Assembly: GCF_000716715.1 (NCBI RefSeq)
Contig: NZ_JNYJ01000002.1
Location: forward strand, 1-64,000
Length of the DNA stretch: 64,000 bases
Source: Dactylosporangium aurantiacum
GTDB lineage: Bacteria; Actinomycetota; Actinomycetes; Mycobacteriales; Micromonosporaceae
Reading direction: 5' to 3'
Part shown: piece after piece, positions 16,126 through 24,237 of the stretch
Numbering within the stretch: the stretch's first letter is position 1
How the letters are laid out: each line of letters starts with the position of its first letter
The notes under the pieces: generated by a model
What the model was told of the DNA's origin: nothing
Database searches by the model: none
What the model saw: only the letters and a program-made list of their open reading frames with translations
Made by a program: the position numbers and the translations under genes

Positions 16126-16551
16126 CTACGGGACCAGGTCGCGGGTGCCCCTCGGCGTCGACGCGTTGCACCGCCGGATCCGCGCCGCGGTCAGCCGCGA
16201 GCCGGTGACGAGGCCGTAGCGGCGCACCGCCTCGAGGCCGTAGTTGCTGCACGTCGGGATCTGCCGGCACCGGGTCGGCAGGTGTGGCGACAGCCAGCGC
16301 TGGTACCCGCGGATCGCCGCCATCCCGGCCCGGCCGGGGCCGCTGGCCCGGCTGCGGGGCGGCCTGCCGGGCGCGCTGAGCGCCATCGTGCCGAGCAGCA
16401 TCGTGCCCAGCATGAAGTTGCAGTCGCATCCGCCGATGTCACAGCCGTCGCAGCCGTCGCAGCCCGGCACGTCGCACCCGCCGACGTCGCACCCGTCCCA
16501 CCACCGCGACCGCTGTTGCTGCTGGTCCTGAGTCTCCTCCACGGCCGGCAT
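16126..16551 (-). CDS. yidD: YidD-type membrane protein insertion factor with a Cys-Asp repeat N terminus
   Basis: 141 residues. The C-terminal ~70 are YidD: 'GYQRWLSPHLPTRCRQIPTCSNY' with the family's three cysteines, then 'GLEAVRRYGL'. YidD assists YidC-dependent insertion of membrane proteins. Unusually, residues ~19-45 form an extra head made of G-C-D triplets (seven Cys within about 25 residues), followed by 'FMLGTMLLGTMAL'. The head is mirrored in DNA as a GTCGCA-rich repeat at 16438-16500. The gene is not next to rnpA or yidC as it usually is, so this may be a second, specialised copy. Confidence 0.82.
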   Translation of the reverse strand: MPAVEETQDQQQQRSRWWDGCDVGGCDVPGCDGCDGCDIGGCDCNFMLGTMLLGTMALSAPGRPPRSRASGPGRAGMAAIRGYQRWLSPHLPTRCRQIPTCSNYGLEAVRRYGLVTGSRLTAARIRRCNASTPRGTRDLVP

Positions 16552-16752
16552 TCTCGCGGCGCGCCGTGGACGTGATCAAGGTTCCTGTCGACTGTCTGTC
16601 GGTTTCGCCGCCGAACGCCGGCTGGTGACGGGGCGGTTCACGGGCGGTCCCCGCCGGTCCGGGTCACCGTCCCGGGCCATCCGGGACGCCGGACCCTGGC
16701 GACCCGGGTCACCGGCCTGGTGTGCTGCCGCAGTCCCTACGACGAGGTGGAA

Positions 16753-17016
16753 ATGGAGCCCCACGTGCCGCACGGTCGGGAGGCCCCGCGGGCGCTGCTG
16801 CTGGTGAGCGCGGCGGCGTTGGTGGTGTGCCTGGTGGTGGCCGCCTGCGGCGCCCGCTGCGATGCGGCGCCGCCGGGCGGTCCCGGCCGGGCGGCACGCT
16901 GTGGGGTCGGCCCGCCGGCGGGGCCCGCCCGCACGACGCCCCGCGGGGACACCAAGGCGGCGGCGCGGTGCCCGGACGGTCCGCCGCGCCGGGCCCACGC
17001 CCGACGCTCGCACTGA
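16753..17016 (+). CDS. Small hypothetical membrane or lipoprotein-like protein
   Basis: 87 residues if translated from ATG 16753, which has GAGGTGG upstream. The N terminus has a basic stretch and a hydrophobic segment ending in 'VVAACG', which could be a lipobox. The remaining half is Pro/Arg-rich with no recognisable domain. Competing frames are open across the same bases, so this gene may not be real. Confidence 0.35.
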   Translation: MEPHVPHGREAPRALLLVSAAALVVCLVVAACGARCDAAPPGGPGRAARCGVGPPAGPARTTPRGDTKAAARCPDGPPRRAHARRSH

Positions 17017-17103
17017 TCCGCGCGGCGCTTCCGAGGCGCCGGTGGGCGCCGCCGCGGTGGACGCGGGACGGTCGCGGTGGCCGGGCGGGACGCGGGTGGC
17101 CGG

Positions 17104-17889
17104 TCAGGACAGCTGGGCGGCGGGGCGCTGGGCGGGGGCGCCCAGGGCGGCCGACACCGCCGCGGCCGTCGTCATCACCTGGCCGGCCAGGACCTCGTCG
17201 GCGAGCTCCAGGTCGAACGTGAGCGCGGCGATCGAGACGCCGCCCATGACGGCGCCGGTGTGGTCGAAGACGGGGGCGGCGACGCAGCGGATGCCGGGGT
17301 CGTTCTCGCCGTCGTCGACGGCGTAGCCGCGGCGGGCCACCTCGGCGAGCTGGTCGTGCAGGACCCGCGGGTCGGTGATGGACCGGGCGGTGACCGCGAC
17401 CAGGCCGGCCCGGGCGATGATCCGGTCCGTCTCCTGCGCCGGCAGGTTGGCCATGACGGCCTTGCCGATGCCGGTGGTGTGCAGCGGCACGCTGTTGCCG
17501 ACGCGGGACTTCATGTCGTAGGGCTGGCGGCCCTCCAGCTTCTCGACGTAGACCACCTCGTCGCCGCTGCGGATGGCGAAGTGGACGGTGAAGCCGGTCC
17601 GGTCGCGCAGGTCGCGCAGCGCGGCGCGGGCGTGCTGCGCCGGGTCGAACCGGGTCATGACCTTGCCGGCGAGGGCGAGGATCCGGGGGCCAGGCAGGTA
17701 GCCGCCGCCGCCGTCGGCGCGGGCGAACTCCCACGCGAGCAGCGACTGCAGGATGCGGTGCACCGTGGACTTGGGCAGGCCGGTCGCCGCCGCGATGTCG
17801 GTGACGCGGCTGTGCTGGGCGAGCGACTCGAGCACCATGAGCGCCTTGTCGATGGAACCGTTCGCCGCTCCGACCGCCACGCCTGACAC
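17104..17889 (-). CDS. IclR-family transcriptional regulator (uronate locus)
   Basis: 261 residues: a winged helix-turn-helix (~14-70, 'GLPKSTVHRILQSL') and the IclR effector domain (~85-250, with 'YVEKLEGRQPYDMKSRVG' and 'TGIGKAVMA'). It follows kduD by 27 bp in the same direction and is probably co-transcribed. KdgR-type IclR proteins commonly control KDG and uronate catabolism, so it is the likely regulator of kduI-kduD through the inverted repeats upstream of kduI; that pairing is inference. GTG 17880 is an alternative start. Confidence 0.88.
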   Translation of the reverse strand: MSGVAVGAANGSIDKALMVLESLAQHSRVTDIAAATGLPKSTVHRILQSLLAWEFARADGGGGYLPGPRILALAGKVMTRFDPAQHARAALRDLRDRTGFTVHFAIRSGDEVVYVEKLEGRQPYDMKSRVGNSVPLHTTGIGKAVMANLPAQETDRIIARAGLVAVTARSITDPRVLHDQLAEVARRGYAVDDGENDPGIRCVAAPVFDHTGAVMGGVSIAALTFDLELADEVLAGQVMTTAAAVSAALGAPAQRPAAQLS

Positions 17890-17916
17890 CCTACCGCCAG
17901 GCCCGCCGCGGCAGCC

Positions 17917-18666
17917 TCAACGGGCGAGCCAGCCACCGTCGACGGCGAGCACGTGCCCGGCCACGTACCCGGCCGCGGGCGAGGCGAGGAACACCGCGGC
18001 CCCGGCGACGTCCTCGGGCCGCCCCCACCGGCCCGCGGGGATGCGGCGGCGGATCGCCAGCTCGCGCTCCGCGTCCTCGCGCAGGGGTCGGGTGTTGGCG
18101 GTCGCGATGTACCCGGGGGCGATCGCGTTGACCAGCACGCCCCGCTCGGTCCACTCGTTGGCGAGGGCCTTGGTGAGCCCCGCGACGGCGTGCTTGCTGG
18201 CGGTGTACGCGGCGACGTTGAACCCGCCCTGGAAGGACAGCAGCGAGGCGATCATGACGACCCGGCCGTGGCCGCGGCGCAGCATGCCCGAGCCGAGGGT
18301 GCGGGTCAGCACGAACACCGCGTCGAGGTTGGTGTCCAGCACCTTCCGCCACTCGGTGAGGGACTGCTCGGCGCTCGGCCCGCGGCGGATCAGCCCGGCG
18401 TTGTTGACCAGGATGTCGATCGGCCCGATGCCGGCCGCGGCGTCGGCGACCCGCGCCGGGTCGGACAGGTCGAGGATCCAGCGGGCCGCGGTGCGCCCGG
18501 CCGCGGTCACCTCCCGCGCGACGTCGTCGAGGTCGGCGGCGCGGCGGGCGTGCAGCACCACGTCGGCGCCGGCCGCGGCGAGCGCGACCGCGACGGCCCG
18601 GCCGATGCCCCTGCCCGCCCCGGTGACCAGCGCCGTCTGCCCGGTCAGGTCGAACTGCGCAGGCAT
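17917..18666 (-). CDS. kduD: 2-dehydro-3-deoxy-D-gluconate 5-dehydrogenase (KduD-type SDR)
   Basis: 249 residues, a classical SDR: 'TGAGRGIG' near residue 16, 'NNAG' near 88, catalytic Ser in 'IASLLSFQGG' and Y-T-A-S-K near 155. The 'LIRRGPS' segment after NNAG and the 'QGG..V.AYTASKHAV.GLTKALANEW' region follow the KduD subgroup. The enzyme interconverts 2,5-diketo-3-deoxygluconate and KDG with NAD(H). It begins 2 nt after the kduI stop, which strongly supports the assignment. Confidence 0.88.
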   Translation of the reverse strand: MPAQFDLTGQTALVTGAGRGIGRAVAVALAAAGADVVLHARRAADLDDVAREVTAAGRTAARWILDLSDPARVADAAAGIGPIDILVNNAGLIRRGPSAEQSLTEWRKVLDTNLDAVFVLTRTLGSGMLRRGHGRVVMIASLLSFQGGFNVAAYTASKHAVAGLTKALANEWTERGVLVNAIAPGYIATANTRPLREDAERELAIRRRIPAGRWGRPEDVAGAAVFLASPAAGYVAGHVLAVDGGWLAR

Positions 18667-18668
18667 GG

Positions 18669-19490
18669 TCACCGCATGTCCTCGAGGGCGACCACCTCGA
18701 CGTCGTCGTACGCCTGGTTCTCCCCGCCCATCGCCCACACGAACGCGTAGCTGCGGGTGCCGAAGCCGCAGTGCACCGACCACGGCGGGGAGATGACCGC
18801 CTGGTCGCCGGCGACGACGAGGTGACGGGTCTCGTCGGGGCGGCCCATGAGGTGCACGACCCGGTGGCCGGGCTCCAGGTCGAAGTAGAAGTAGACCTCG
18901 GTCCGCCGGTCGTGGGTGTGGCACGGCATCGTGTTCCACATGCTGCCCGGGGCGAGCACGGTGACGCCCAGCACCAGCTCGCAGCTGCGGATGCCGGCCG
19001 CGTGGACGTGCTTGACGATGGTGCGCTCGTTGGCGCCCTCGGCGCCGCCCAGGTGCACCGGCTCCGCGTCGGCGAGCCGGCTCAGCCGCGTCGGGTGCGC
19101 GGTGTGCGCGGCGGTGGAGACGAGGTAGAACGCCGCGGCCGGGCCGGCGAAGGTGACCTCGCGGGCGCCGGCTCCGACGTACAGGCACTCCTTCGGCGCG
19201 ACCTCGTAGGCGGTGCCGTCCACGACGACCCGGCCGGGCGCCGCGCCCACGTTGACCACGCCGAGCTCGCGGCGCTGCAGGAAGAACTCCGAGCGCAGCC
19301 CGGGCGGGTCCGGCAGCGGCACCGTCGCGTCGCCGGGCCGCACCCCGCCGATGACCAGGCGGTCGTGGTGCGAGTACACCAGCCGCACCGACGCCTCGGC
19401 CAGCAGGTCCTCGGCGAGGAAGCGCCCGCGCAGGGCCGCGGTGTCCATGCCGCGCACCTCGTCCGGGGCCGTCGCGTGGCGGATCTCCAT
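18669..19490 (-). CDS. kduI: 5-dehydro-4-deoxy-D-glucuronate isomerase
   Basis: 273 residues, full length for KduI. This cupin isomerase converts 5-keto-4-deoxyuronate, the product of pectin or alginate-type lyases, into 2,5-diketo-3-deoxygluconate. The zinc-site region is 'HTHDRRTEVYFYF' near residue 195, and 'GREF' is replaced by 'RSEFFLQRRELGVVNVG' in the N-terminal half. ATG 19490 follows the promoter region that holds the IclR-type repeats. First gene of kduI-kduD-iclR. Confidence 0.93.
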   Translation of the reverse strand: MEIRHATAPDEVRGMDTAALRGRFLAEDLLAEASVRLVYSHHDRLVIGGVRPGDATVPLPDPPGLRSEFFLQRRELGVVNVGAAPGRVVVDGTAYEVAPKECLYVGAGAREVTFAGPAAAFYLVSTAAHTAHPTRLSRLADAEPVHLGGAEGANERTIVKHVHAAGIRSCELVLGVTVLAPGSMWNTMPCHTHDRRTEVYFYFDLEPGHRVVHLMGRPDETRHLVVAGDQAVISPPWSVHCGFGTRSYAFVWAMGGENQAYDDVEVVALEDMR

Positions 19491-19521
19491 TCGACGTCCT
19501 CCATACTTCGGGTGTCGTGCA

Positions 19522-19558
19522 TTCCGTATGACAGGATAATGTTCCGCCTATCGGAACA
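19522..19558. promoter_or_regulatory. Two IclR-type inverted repeats upstream of kduI
   Basis: Site B (19540-19558) is TGTTCCG-N5-CGGAACA, with perfect 7-bp arms. Site A (19522-19536) is TTCCGTATGACAGGA, a weaker version with the same 5-nt spacer. They lie 32-68 bp before kduI, as expected for operators of the adjacent IclR regulator. Confidence 0.55.
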
Positions 19559-19587
19559 ACATACCGCCCGCGCGAGGAATCCGGAGC

Positions 19588-19760
19588 AAGCAGGCCGGCG
19601 ACAAAGGCACGAAGATCAACGACGACGCCGCCACCGCGGCCTTCGTCCAGGCGGTCGAGCCCCTGCTGGACGAGCGCCGCGCCACGGTCGGCGACCTGAG
19701 CCGGGCGCACCTCCGGCGTGGCGCAGCTGCTGGCCTACGTGCCGGCGGTCCGACTCCAGC
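19588..19760 (+). pseudogene. Unidentified gene remnant in the 393-bp gap upstream of kduI
   Basis: The plus strand reads as plausible protein in two frames: 'GDKGTKINDDAATAAF' with 'LLDERRATVGDLS', then after one frame change near 19710, 'GVAQLLAYVPAV'. There is no start codon with a ribosome-binding site and no matching 3' part. It lies between operator sites A/B and C and is probably the relic of a gene deleted from the uronate locus. The rest of the gap (19491-19883) holds only the three operator-like repeats. Confidence 0.3.
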
Positions 19761-19803
19761 ACGCCCCGTTGCCCCTCAACCGGTACTGTCCTGTAGAACA
19801 TCC

Positions 19804-19818
19804 TCCCGTATGACGGAA
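19804..19818. promoter_or_regulatory. Third IclR-type inverted repeat
   Basis: TCCCG-TATGA-CGGAA shares the TATGA spacer with site A and the CGGAA arm with site B. It lies 65 bp before the GTD-repeat protein gene and faces the other side of the gene remnant. Confidence 0.42.
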
Positions 19819-19883
19819 CGCGGTCAGTCCCGGCCGCGTCCGGGGTGACCGCCGCGTGAGCACCGGCTGGCTACAGTCATCAC

Positions 19884-20411
19884 ATGGGGACCGACATGGG
19901 GACGGACAGCGGCACCGACACCGGCATCGATGCCGGCACGGACACCGGCACGGGGACGGACACCGGCACGGGGACGGGCACCGGCGCGCAGGACGGCGGC
20001 TGGGAGCCGCGCTCGCGGGTCGGCGCGGTGGTGGCGGCGCTGCTCGTGGGGGACCAGGACGCGGCCGAGCAGGTGGCCGAGGAGCCGCGCGACGACAAGG
20101 ACCCGCTGGTCCTGGCGGCCGCGATCCGGCTCGCCGTGCGCAGCCTGTTCGACGAGGACACCCCGGTCGAGGCGATCGCCGAGGCGGTCGCGGTGATGGC
20201 CCGCGACGTCGAGGTCGACCAGGACGCGGCCGTCGCGCTCATCCAGGCGCAGCTCGGGCCGGAAGACCCGGAGACCGACCCGCTGGCGGCGTTCCCGCCG
20301 CAGGTCGTGATCGACACCACGTGGTCGGTGTTCGGCTACCTGTGCGAGCAGCGGCTCGGCCGCGAGGACTCCCTCGAGCTCATCGCGCAGGCCGAGCGCG
20401 AGACGCTGTAA
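19884..20411 (+). CDS. Hypothetical protein with a Gly-Thr-Asp repeat N terminus
   Basis: 175 residues from ATG 19884. Residues 1-35 are almost only Gly, Thr and Asp in (M/G)GTD and GTGTD units, encoded by a degenerate GGCACCGACACCGGC-type DNA repeat. The rest (~40-175) is an acidic helical domain ('AVVAALLVGDQDAAEQVAEEP', 'ARDVEVDQDAAVALIQAQL') with regularly spaced Val/Ala and acids. I do not recognise the family. There is no signal peptide or membrane segment. The repeat length is likely to vary between strains. Confidence 0.65.
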   Translation: MGTDMGTDSGTDTGIDAGTDTGTGTDTGTGTGTGAQDGGWEPRSRVGAVVAALLVGDQDAAEQVAEEPRDDKDPLVLAAAIRLAVRSLFDEDTPVEAIAEAVAVMARDVEVDQDAAVALIQAQLGPEDPETDPLAAFPPQVVIDTTWSVFGYLCEQRLGREDSLELIAQAERETL

Positions 20412-20515
20412 CCGACGGCCGGGCAACAGTCACCGAACGGCGGTTTCCACCGCCGGGGGTCTGTGCGAGCATCCACGCCAGCGAATGCCGAGCACGCTGG
20501 GAGTGGACCGAATTG

Positions 20516-21841
20516 GTGGAGCGGATCATCGTCCCGTTCGAGGGGCCCGGCGCCGGTGCCGGGCCCCTGGCATGGGGACAGCAGCAGGTGTGGGCCGCGA
20601 TGGTCGAGATCGACTCGTCGATGAGCATGGGCGGCGCGATGCCCGCCACCGACGGGCGCACCGTGCAGGACTACGCCGCCGAGCTGCGGTTCTTCATGTG
20701 CCGGTACGCGGCGATGCGGACCCTGCTGCGCTTCGGCGGCGACGGCACGGTGACCCAGGAGGTGTTCGGCTCCGGCGAGACCGCGCTGGTGGTCCTCGAC
20801 GCCGCCGACGACGAGGACCCGGCCGCGCGCGCCGAGGCCCTCGCCACCGAGTGGCGGCAGCGCAAGTTCGACTACGCCACGGAGTGGCCGCTGCGCATGG
20901 GCGTGGTCCGCCACCGCGGCGCCGTCACCCACGTCGTGGCGCTGATGTGCCACATCGCCGCCGACCTCGGCGGGGTCGCGGTGATGATGCGCGAGCTGGC
21001 CGAGCGGGACCCGGTCACCGGCGCGCCCGCCGGGCCGTACGAGGCGCCGCAGCCGCTCGACCTGGTCCGCCTGCAGCAGGAGCCGGTGATGACCCGGCAG
21101 ACCGCCGCGGCGATGCGCTACTGGGAGTCGCACCTGCGCACCATCCCGGCGTCGCTGTTCGACCCTCCCACCGGCCGGGCGACCCCGGCGGGCACGCCGG
21201 TGTACTGCCGGCTGCGGTGGCAGTCCCGCGCGATGCACGTGGCCTCCGGCGTGGTGTCCGACCGGCTCGGCGCGGACCCCGCGTGGGTGCTGCTCGCCGC
21301 GTTCGCGGCCGGGCTGGAGCGGCTGCGGCCGGGGCGCGGCCCGTTCGTCGCCATCAACATCATCAGCAACCGGTTCCGCCCGGCGCTGCGCGACGTGGTC
21401 AGCCCCATCACCCAGGACGGGCTGTGCGTGCTGGACGTCGCCGGGGTGAGCGCCGAGGAGGCGATCTCCCGGGCCCGCACCGCGTCGATGAGCGCGTCGA
21501 AGCACGCCTACTACGACCCGGCGGCCCGCGCGGCGCTCACCGAACGGATCAGCCGGGAGCGCGGCGAGCACCTCGACCTCACCCTGATCTACAACGACCG
21601 CCGCACCGGGCGCCCCGCCGGCGCCGCGGCCCCCGTGCCGGAGCACACGGCGGTGCTGTCCGAGGAGCCGCTGCCGTCCCTCGGGCCGAAGCTCATGGTC
21701 GTCGTCGAGGACGTGCCGGACGTGGTGCGCCTCAGCGTGGACGTCGACACCCGGCACCTGCCGCTGCCGGACCTGCGGGCGCTGCTGCACGAGATGGAGG
21801 CGTTCGTGGTGACCGCGGCCGCGGGGCAGCCGGTGGCGTAA
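20516..21841 (+). CDS. Stand-alone condensation-domain protein (NRPS C-domain-like)
   Basis: About 441 residues from GTG 20516, with GGGAG upstream. The whole length fits one condensation domain of the CoA-dependent acyltransferase superfamily: the opening 'PLAWGQQQVWAAM' (C1-like), then 'LMCHIAADLGG' at the HHxxxDG position, and a C-terminal latch region. The active motif here is C-H-x-x-x-D, so the first His is Cys while the catalytic second His is kept. No adenylation or carrier domain is nearby. It may act on a carrier made elsewhere, or as a free acyltransferase. Confidence 0.75.
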   Translation: MERIIVPFEGPGAGAGPLAWGQQQVWAAMVEIDSSMSMGGAMPATDGRTVQDYAAELRFFMCRYAAMRTLLRFGGDGTVTQEVFGSGETALVVLDAADDEDPAARAEALATEWRQRKFDYATEWPLRMGVVRHRGAVTHVVALMCHIAADLGGVAVMMRELAERDPVTGAPAGPYEAPQPLDLVRLQQEPVMTRQTAAAMRYWESHLRTIPASLFDPPTGRATPAGTPVYCRLRWQSRAMHVASGVVSDRLGADPAWVLLAAFAAGLERLRPGRGPFVAINIISNRFRPALRDVVSPITQDGLCVLDVAGVSAEEAISRARTASMSASKHAYYDPAARAALTERISRERGEHLDLTLIYNDRRTGRPAGAAAPVPEHTAVLSEEPLPSLGPKLMVVVEDVPDVVRLSVDVDTRHLPLPDLRALLHEMEAFVVTAAAGQPVA

Positions 21842-21898
21842 TCAGGGCCCGGCGGGGCAGTGACGGCCCGGAGCAACGTCCCGCCGAAGGAGGCCGCC

Positions 21899-22750
21899 AT
21901 GCCCTACATCACCGTCGGTGCCGAGAACTCCGGCCCCATCGACCTGTACTACGAGGACCACGGCGCGGGCCAGCCGGTCGTGCTGATCCACGGTTTCCCG
22001 TTCAACGGCGCCACCTGGGAGAAGGTGTCCACGCCGCTGCTCGCCGCCGGGTACCGGGTGATCACCTACGACCGGCGCGGCTTCGGCAACTCCTCCCAGC
22101 CGTCGACCGGCTACGACTACGACACGCTCGCCGCCGACCTCGACACGCTGATGAACAAGCTCGACCTGCGCGACGTGATCCTGGCCGGGCACTCCATGGG
22201 CACCGGCGAGGTGACCCGCTACCTCGGCGCCTACGGCTCCCGGCGGGTGGCGCGCGCGGTGCTCCTGGCGCCGCTCGCGCCGTTCCTGCTCAAGACCGCC
22301 GACAATCCCGAGGGCGTGGACGGCGGCCTGTTCCGCGGGTTCCAGGCGGCGATCCTCGCCGACCGATTCGCCTACCTCACCCAGTTCTGCGAGGCGTTCT
22401 TCAACTGGGACGAGACCAGGGGTGACCTGGTCAGCGAGGAGGCGTTCCGGGCGCACTGGGAGATCGGCGCCCGCGGCTCGGCGAAGGGCACCCACGACTG
22501 CGTCAGCGCGTGGCTGACCGACTTCCGCGGCGACCTGCCGCGCATCGACGTGCCGGTGCTCATCGTGCAGGGCGACCAGGACAACGTGCTGCCGTACGAG
22601 AAGACCGGCCGGCGGCTGCAGCCGATGCTGCCCGACGCGCGGCTGGTCACCCTCGCCGGCGCGCCGCACGGCATCCCGTGGACCCACGCCACCGAGGTGA
22701 CCCGGGCGATGCTGGAGTTCGCCGGCGCCACCGCGATGTCGCACGCCTGA
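21899..22750 (+). CDS. Alpha/beta hydrolase, cofactor-free haloperoxidase-like
   Basis: 283 residues. ATG 21899 has a strong AAGGAGG site 8 nt upstream. The triad is Ser of 'GHSMGTGEVTRY', Asp of 'QGDQDNVLP' and His of 'GAPHGIPWTH'. The 'RRGFGNSSQP' loop and the region after the nucleophile are typical of the non-haem chloroperoxidase group, which makes peracids in vitro but probably acts as an esterase in the cell. It starts 57 bp after the condensation-domain gene and may share its transcript. A strong hairpin terminator follows. Confidence 0.9.
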   Translation: MPYITVGAENSGPIDLYYEDHGAGQPVVLIHGFPFNGATWEKVSTPLLAAGYRVITYDRRGFGNSSQPSTGYDYDTLAADLDTLMNKLDLRDVILAGHSMGTGEVTRYLGAYGSRRVARAVLLAPLAPFLLKTADNPEGVDGGLFRGFQAAILADRFAYLTQFCEAFFNWDETRGDLVSEEAFRAHWEIGARGSAKGTHDCVSAWLTDFRGDLPRIDVPVLIVQGDQDNVLPYEKTGRRLQPMLPDARLVTLAGAPHGIPWTHATEVTRAMLEFAGATAMSHA

Positions 22751-22763
22751 CCTCCCCGCCTCC

Positions 22764-22795
22764 GGGCGCCGGACCCGCTCGCGGGTCCGGCGCCC
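22764..22795 (+). terminator. Rho-independent-type hairpin
   Basis: A perfect 14-bp GC-rich stem with a CTCG loop, right after the haloperoxidase-like gene. There is no U-tract, as usual in high-GC actinomycetes. Confidence 0.7.
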
Positions 22796-22876
22796 GCGCC
22801 GTCCCGGCGGACCGCCGCCGCGGTTCATGCCGGTGGCGTGAGGCCGGCCCGCCGGCCCCGCGACACGCTCGACCTC

Positions 22877-24145
22877 ATGGCGGACACCGCGCGCGTCGTG
22901 GCCACCGAGCGGCCACCGGCCGGACCGGCGCGGCCGGCGCGGCTGACCCCGATGATGGGACCGGCAGTGGTCGCCGCCGTCGCGTACGTCGACCCCGGCG
23001 ACGTCGCCACGAACCTGACCGCCGGCGCCACGTCCGGGTACCGGCTGGTCTGGGTGGTCGTCGCGGCCGGCCTCGTGGCGGTCCTCGTGCAGTACCAGGC
23101 GGCGAAGCTGGGCATGGCGACCGGGCGGAGCCTGCCGGAGCTGTGCCGGGAACGGTTCCCGCGCTGGGGCCGGCGGATCCTGTGGCTGCAGGCCGAGCTC
23201 GTCGTCCTCGCCACCGACCTCGCCGGGTTCGTCGGCGCCGCCATCGGCCTGCGGCTGCTGTCCGGCATGCCGGTCGCGGTGTCCGCGGCCGTCACCGCGA
23301 CCGTGTCGCTGCTGCTGCTGGCCCTGCGCCGCAACGGCCGCGCCCGGCGCTTCGAGTGCGCGACCGCGGCGGCGCTGCTGCTCATCGGCGCCGGCACCGG
23401 CTACGACCTGTTCGCCGCCGGGCACCAGTCCGCGTCCGGTTTCGCCGCCGGGCTCGTGCCCCGCCTCGACGGCGCCGGCCAGGTGCTGCTGGCGATGGGG
23501 ATCGTCGGCGCGACCGTCATGCCGCACGCCGTGTACCTGCACTCCGCCCTGACCGGCCCCGGCGCCCGCCCCGTCGGCCCGCTCGCCGCCGAGCCCCGCG
23601 ACGTGCGGCGCGCGCTGCGGCTGGACTGCGGCATCGCGCTGAGCGCCGCCGCCGTGGTCAACGTGTCGATGATCGCGCTCGGCGCCGGGCTCGCCGCGCT
23701 GACCGGCGGCACCTGGACCGGCGACCTGTTCGACGCGCACACCGTCCTCGCCGAGCGGGCCGGCGGCGTGGCGGCCCTCGCGTTCGCGGTGGCGCTGCTG
23801 TCGTCGGGCTTCGCGTCGTCCGGCGTCGGCACCCTCGCCGGCGACGTCGTCATGGCCGGCTTCCTCGGCCGCGGCGTCCCCGTGTACCTGCGCCGCCTCG
23901 TCACCATGGCGCCGTCGGTCGTGCTGCTGACCGCCGGCACGTCGCTGACCACGCTGCTGGTCGCGAGCCAGGTGGTCATCTCCCTCGGCGTGCCCGTCGC
24001 GCTGTTCCTGCTCATCCACTGCTGCCGCGACCGGGCGCTCATGGGCCCGCTGGTCAACGCCCGCGTCACCACCACCGTGGCGGCCGGCGCGGCGTCGGCC
24101 GTCGCGGCCGCGGGCCTGGCGCTGCCGATGCTGCTGCTGGCCTGA
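22877..24145 (+). CDS. Nramp-family divalent metal transporter
   Basis: 422 residues from ATG 22877, with 11 predicted membrane helices. The transmembrane 1 motif reads 'AYVDPGDVATN', where the classic DPGN has an inserted segment DPGDVATN, as in bacterial MntH-like proteins. The transmembrane 6 motif is 'MPHAVYLHS'. These residues bind Mn2+ or Fe2+. GTG 22838 is an alternative start that would add 13 residues. It is monocistronic, between two hairpin terminators. Whether Mn is the physiological substrate is inference. Confidence 0.9.
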   Translation: MADTARVVATERPPAGPARPARLTPMMGPAVVAAVAYVDPGDVATNLTAGATSGYRLVWVVVAAGLVAVLVQYQAAKLGMATGRSLPELCRERFPRWGRRILWLQAELVVLATDLAGFVGAAIGLRLLSGMPVAVSAAVTATVSLLLLALRRNGRARRFECATAAALLLIGAGTGYDLFAAGHQSASGFAAGLVPRLDGAGQVLLAMGIVGATVMPHAVYLHSALTGPGARPVGPLAAEPRDVRRALRLDCGIALSAAAVVNVSMIALGAGLAALTGGTWTGDLFDAHTVLAERAGGVAALAFAVALLSSGFASSGVGTLAGDVVMAGFLGRGVPVYLRRLVTMAPSVVLLTAGTSLTTLLVASQVVISLGVPVALFLLIHCCRDRALMGPLVNARVTTTVAAGAASAVAAAGLALPMLLLA

Positions 24146-24194
24146 GACCGGCGCCGCACCGCCGTGCGGCGCCGCCGCGCGTCACCCGCTGCAG

Positions 24195-24233
24195 GGGGCG
24201 TGCCGGGCCTTACCGAAGGGCCCGGCACGCCCC
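24195..24233. terminator. Bidirectional hairpin terminator between nramp and chitinase
   Basis: A perfect 15-bp stem (GGGGCGTGCCGGGCC and its complement) with a 9-nt loop lies between the two convergent genes and can serve both. Confidence 0.75.
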
Positions 24234-24237
24234 GGAC

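Noticed and set aside
16438..16500. GTCGCA-rich repeat considered as a regulatory iteron
   Set aside because: It is explained by the G-C-D triplets of the YidD head read on the minus strand.
19884..19990. Possible CRISPR-like repeat array
   Set aside because: The repeats are short, degenerate, without spacers, and fall in frame inside a coding sequence. No cas genes are present.
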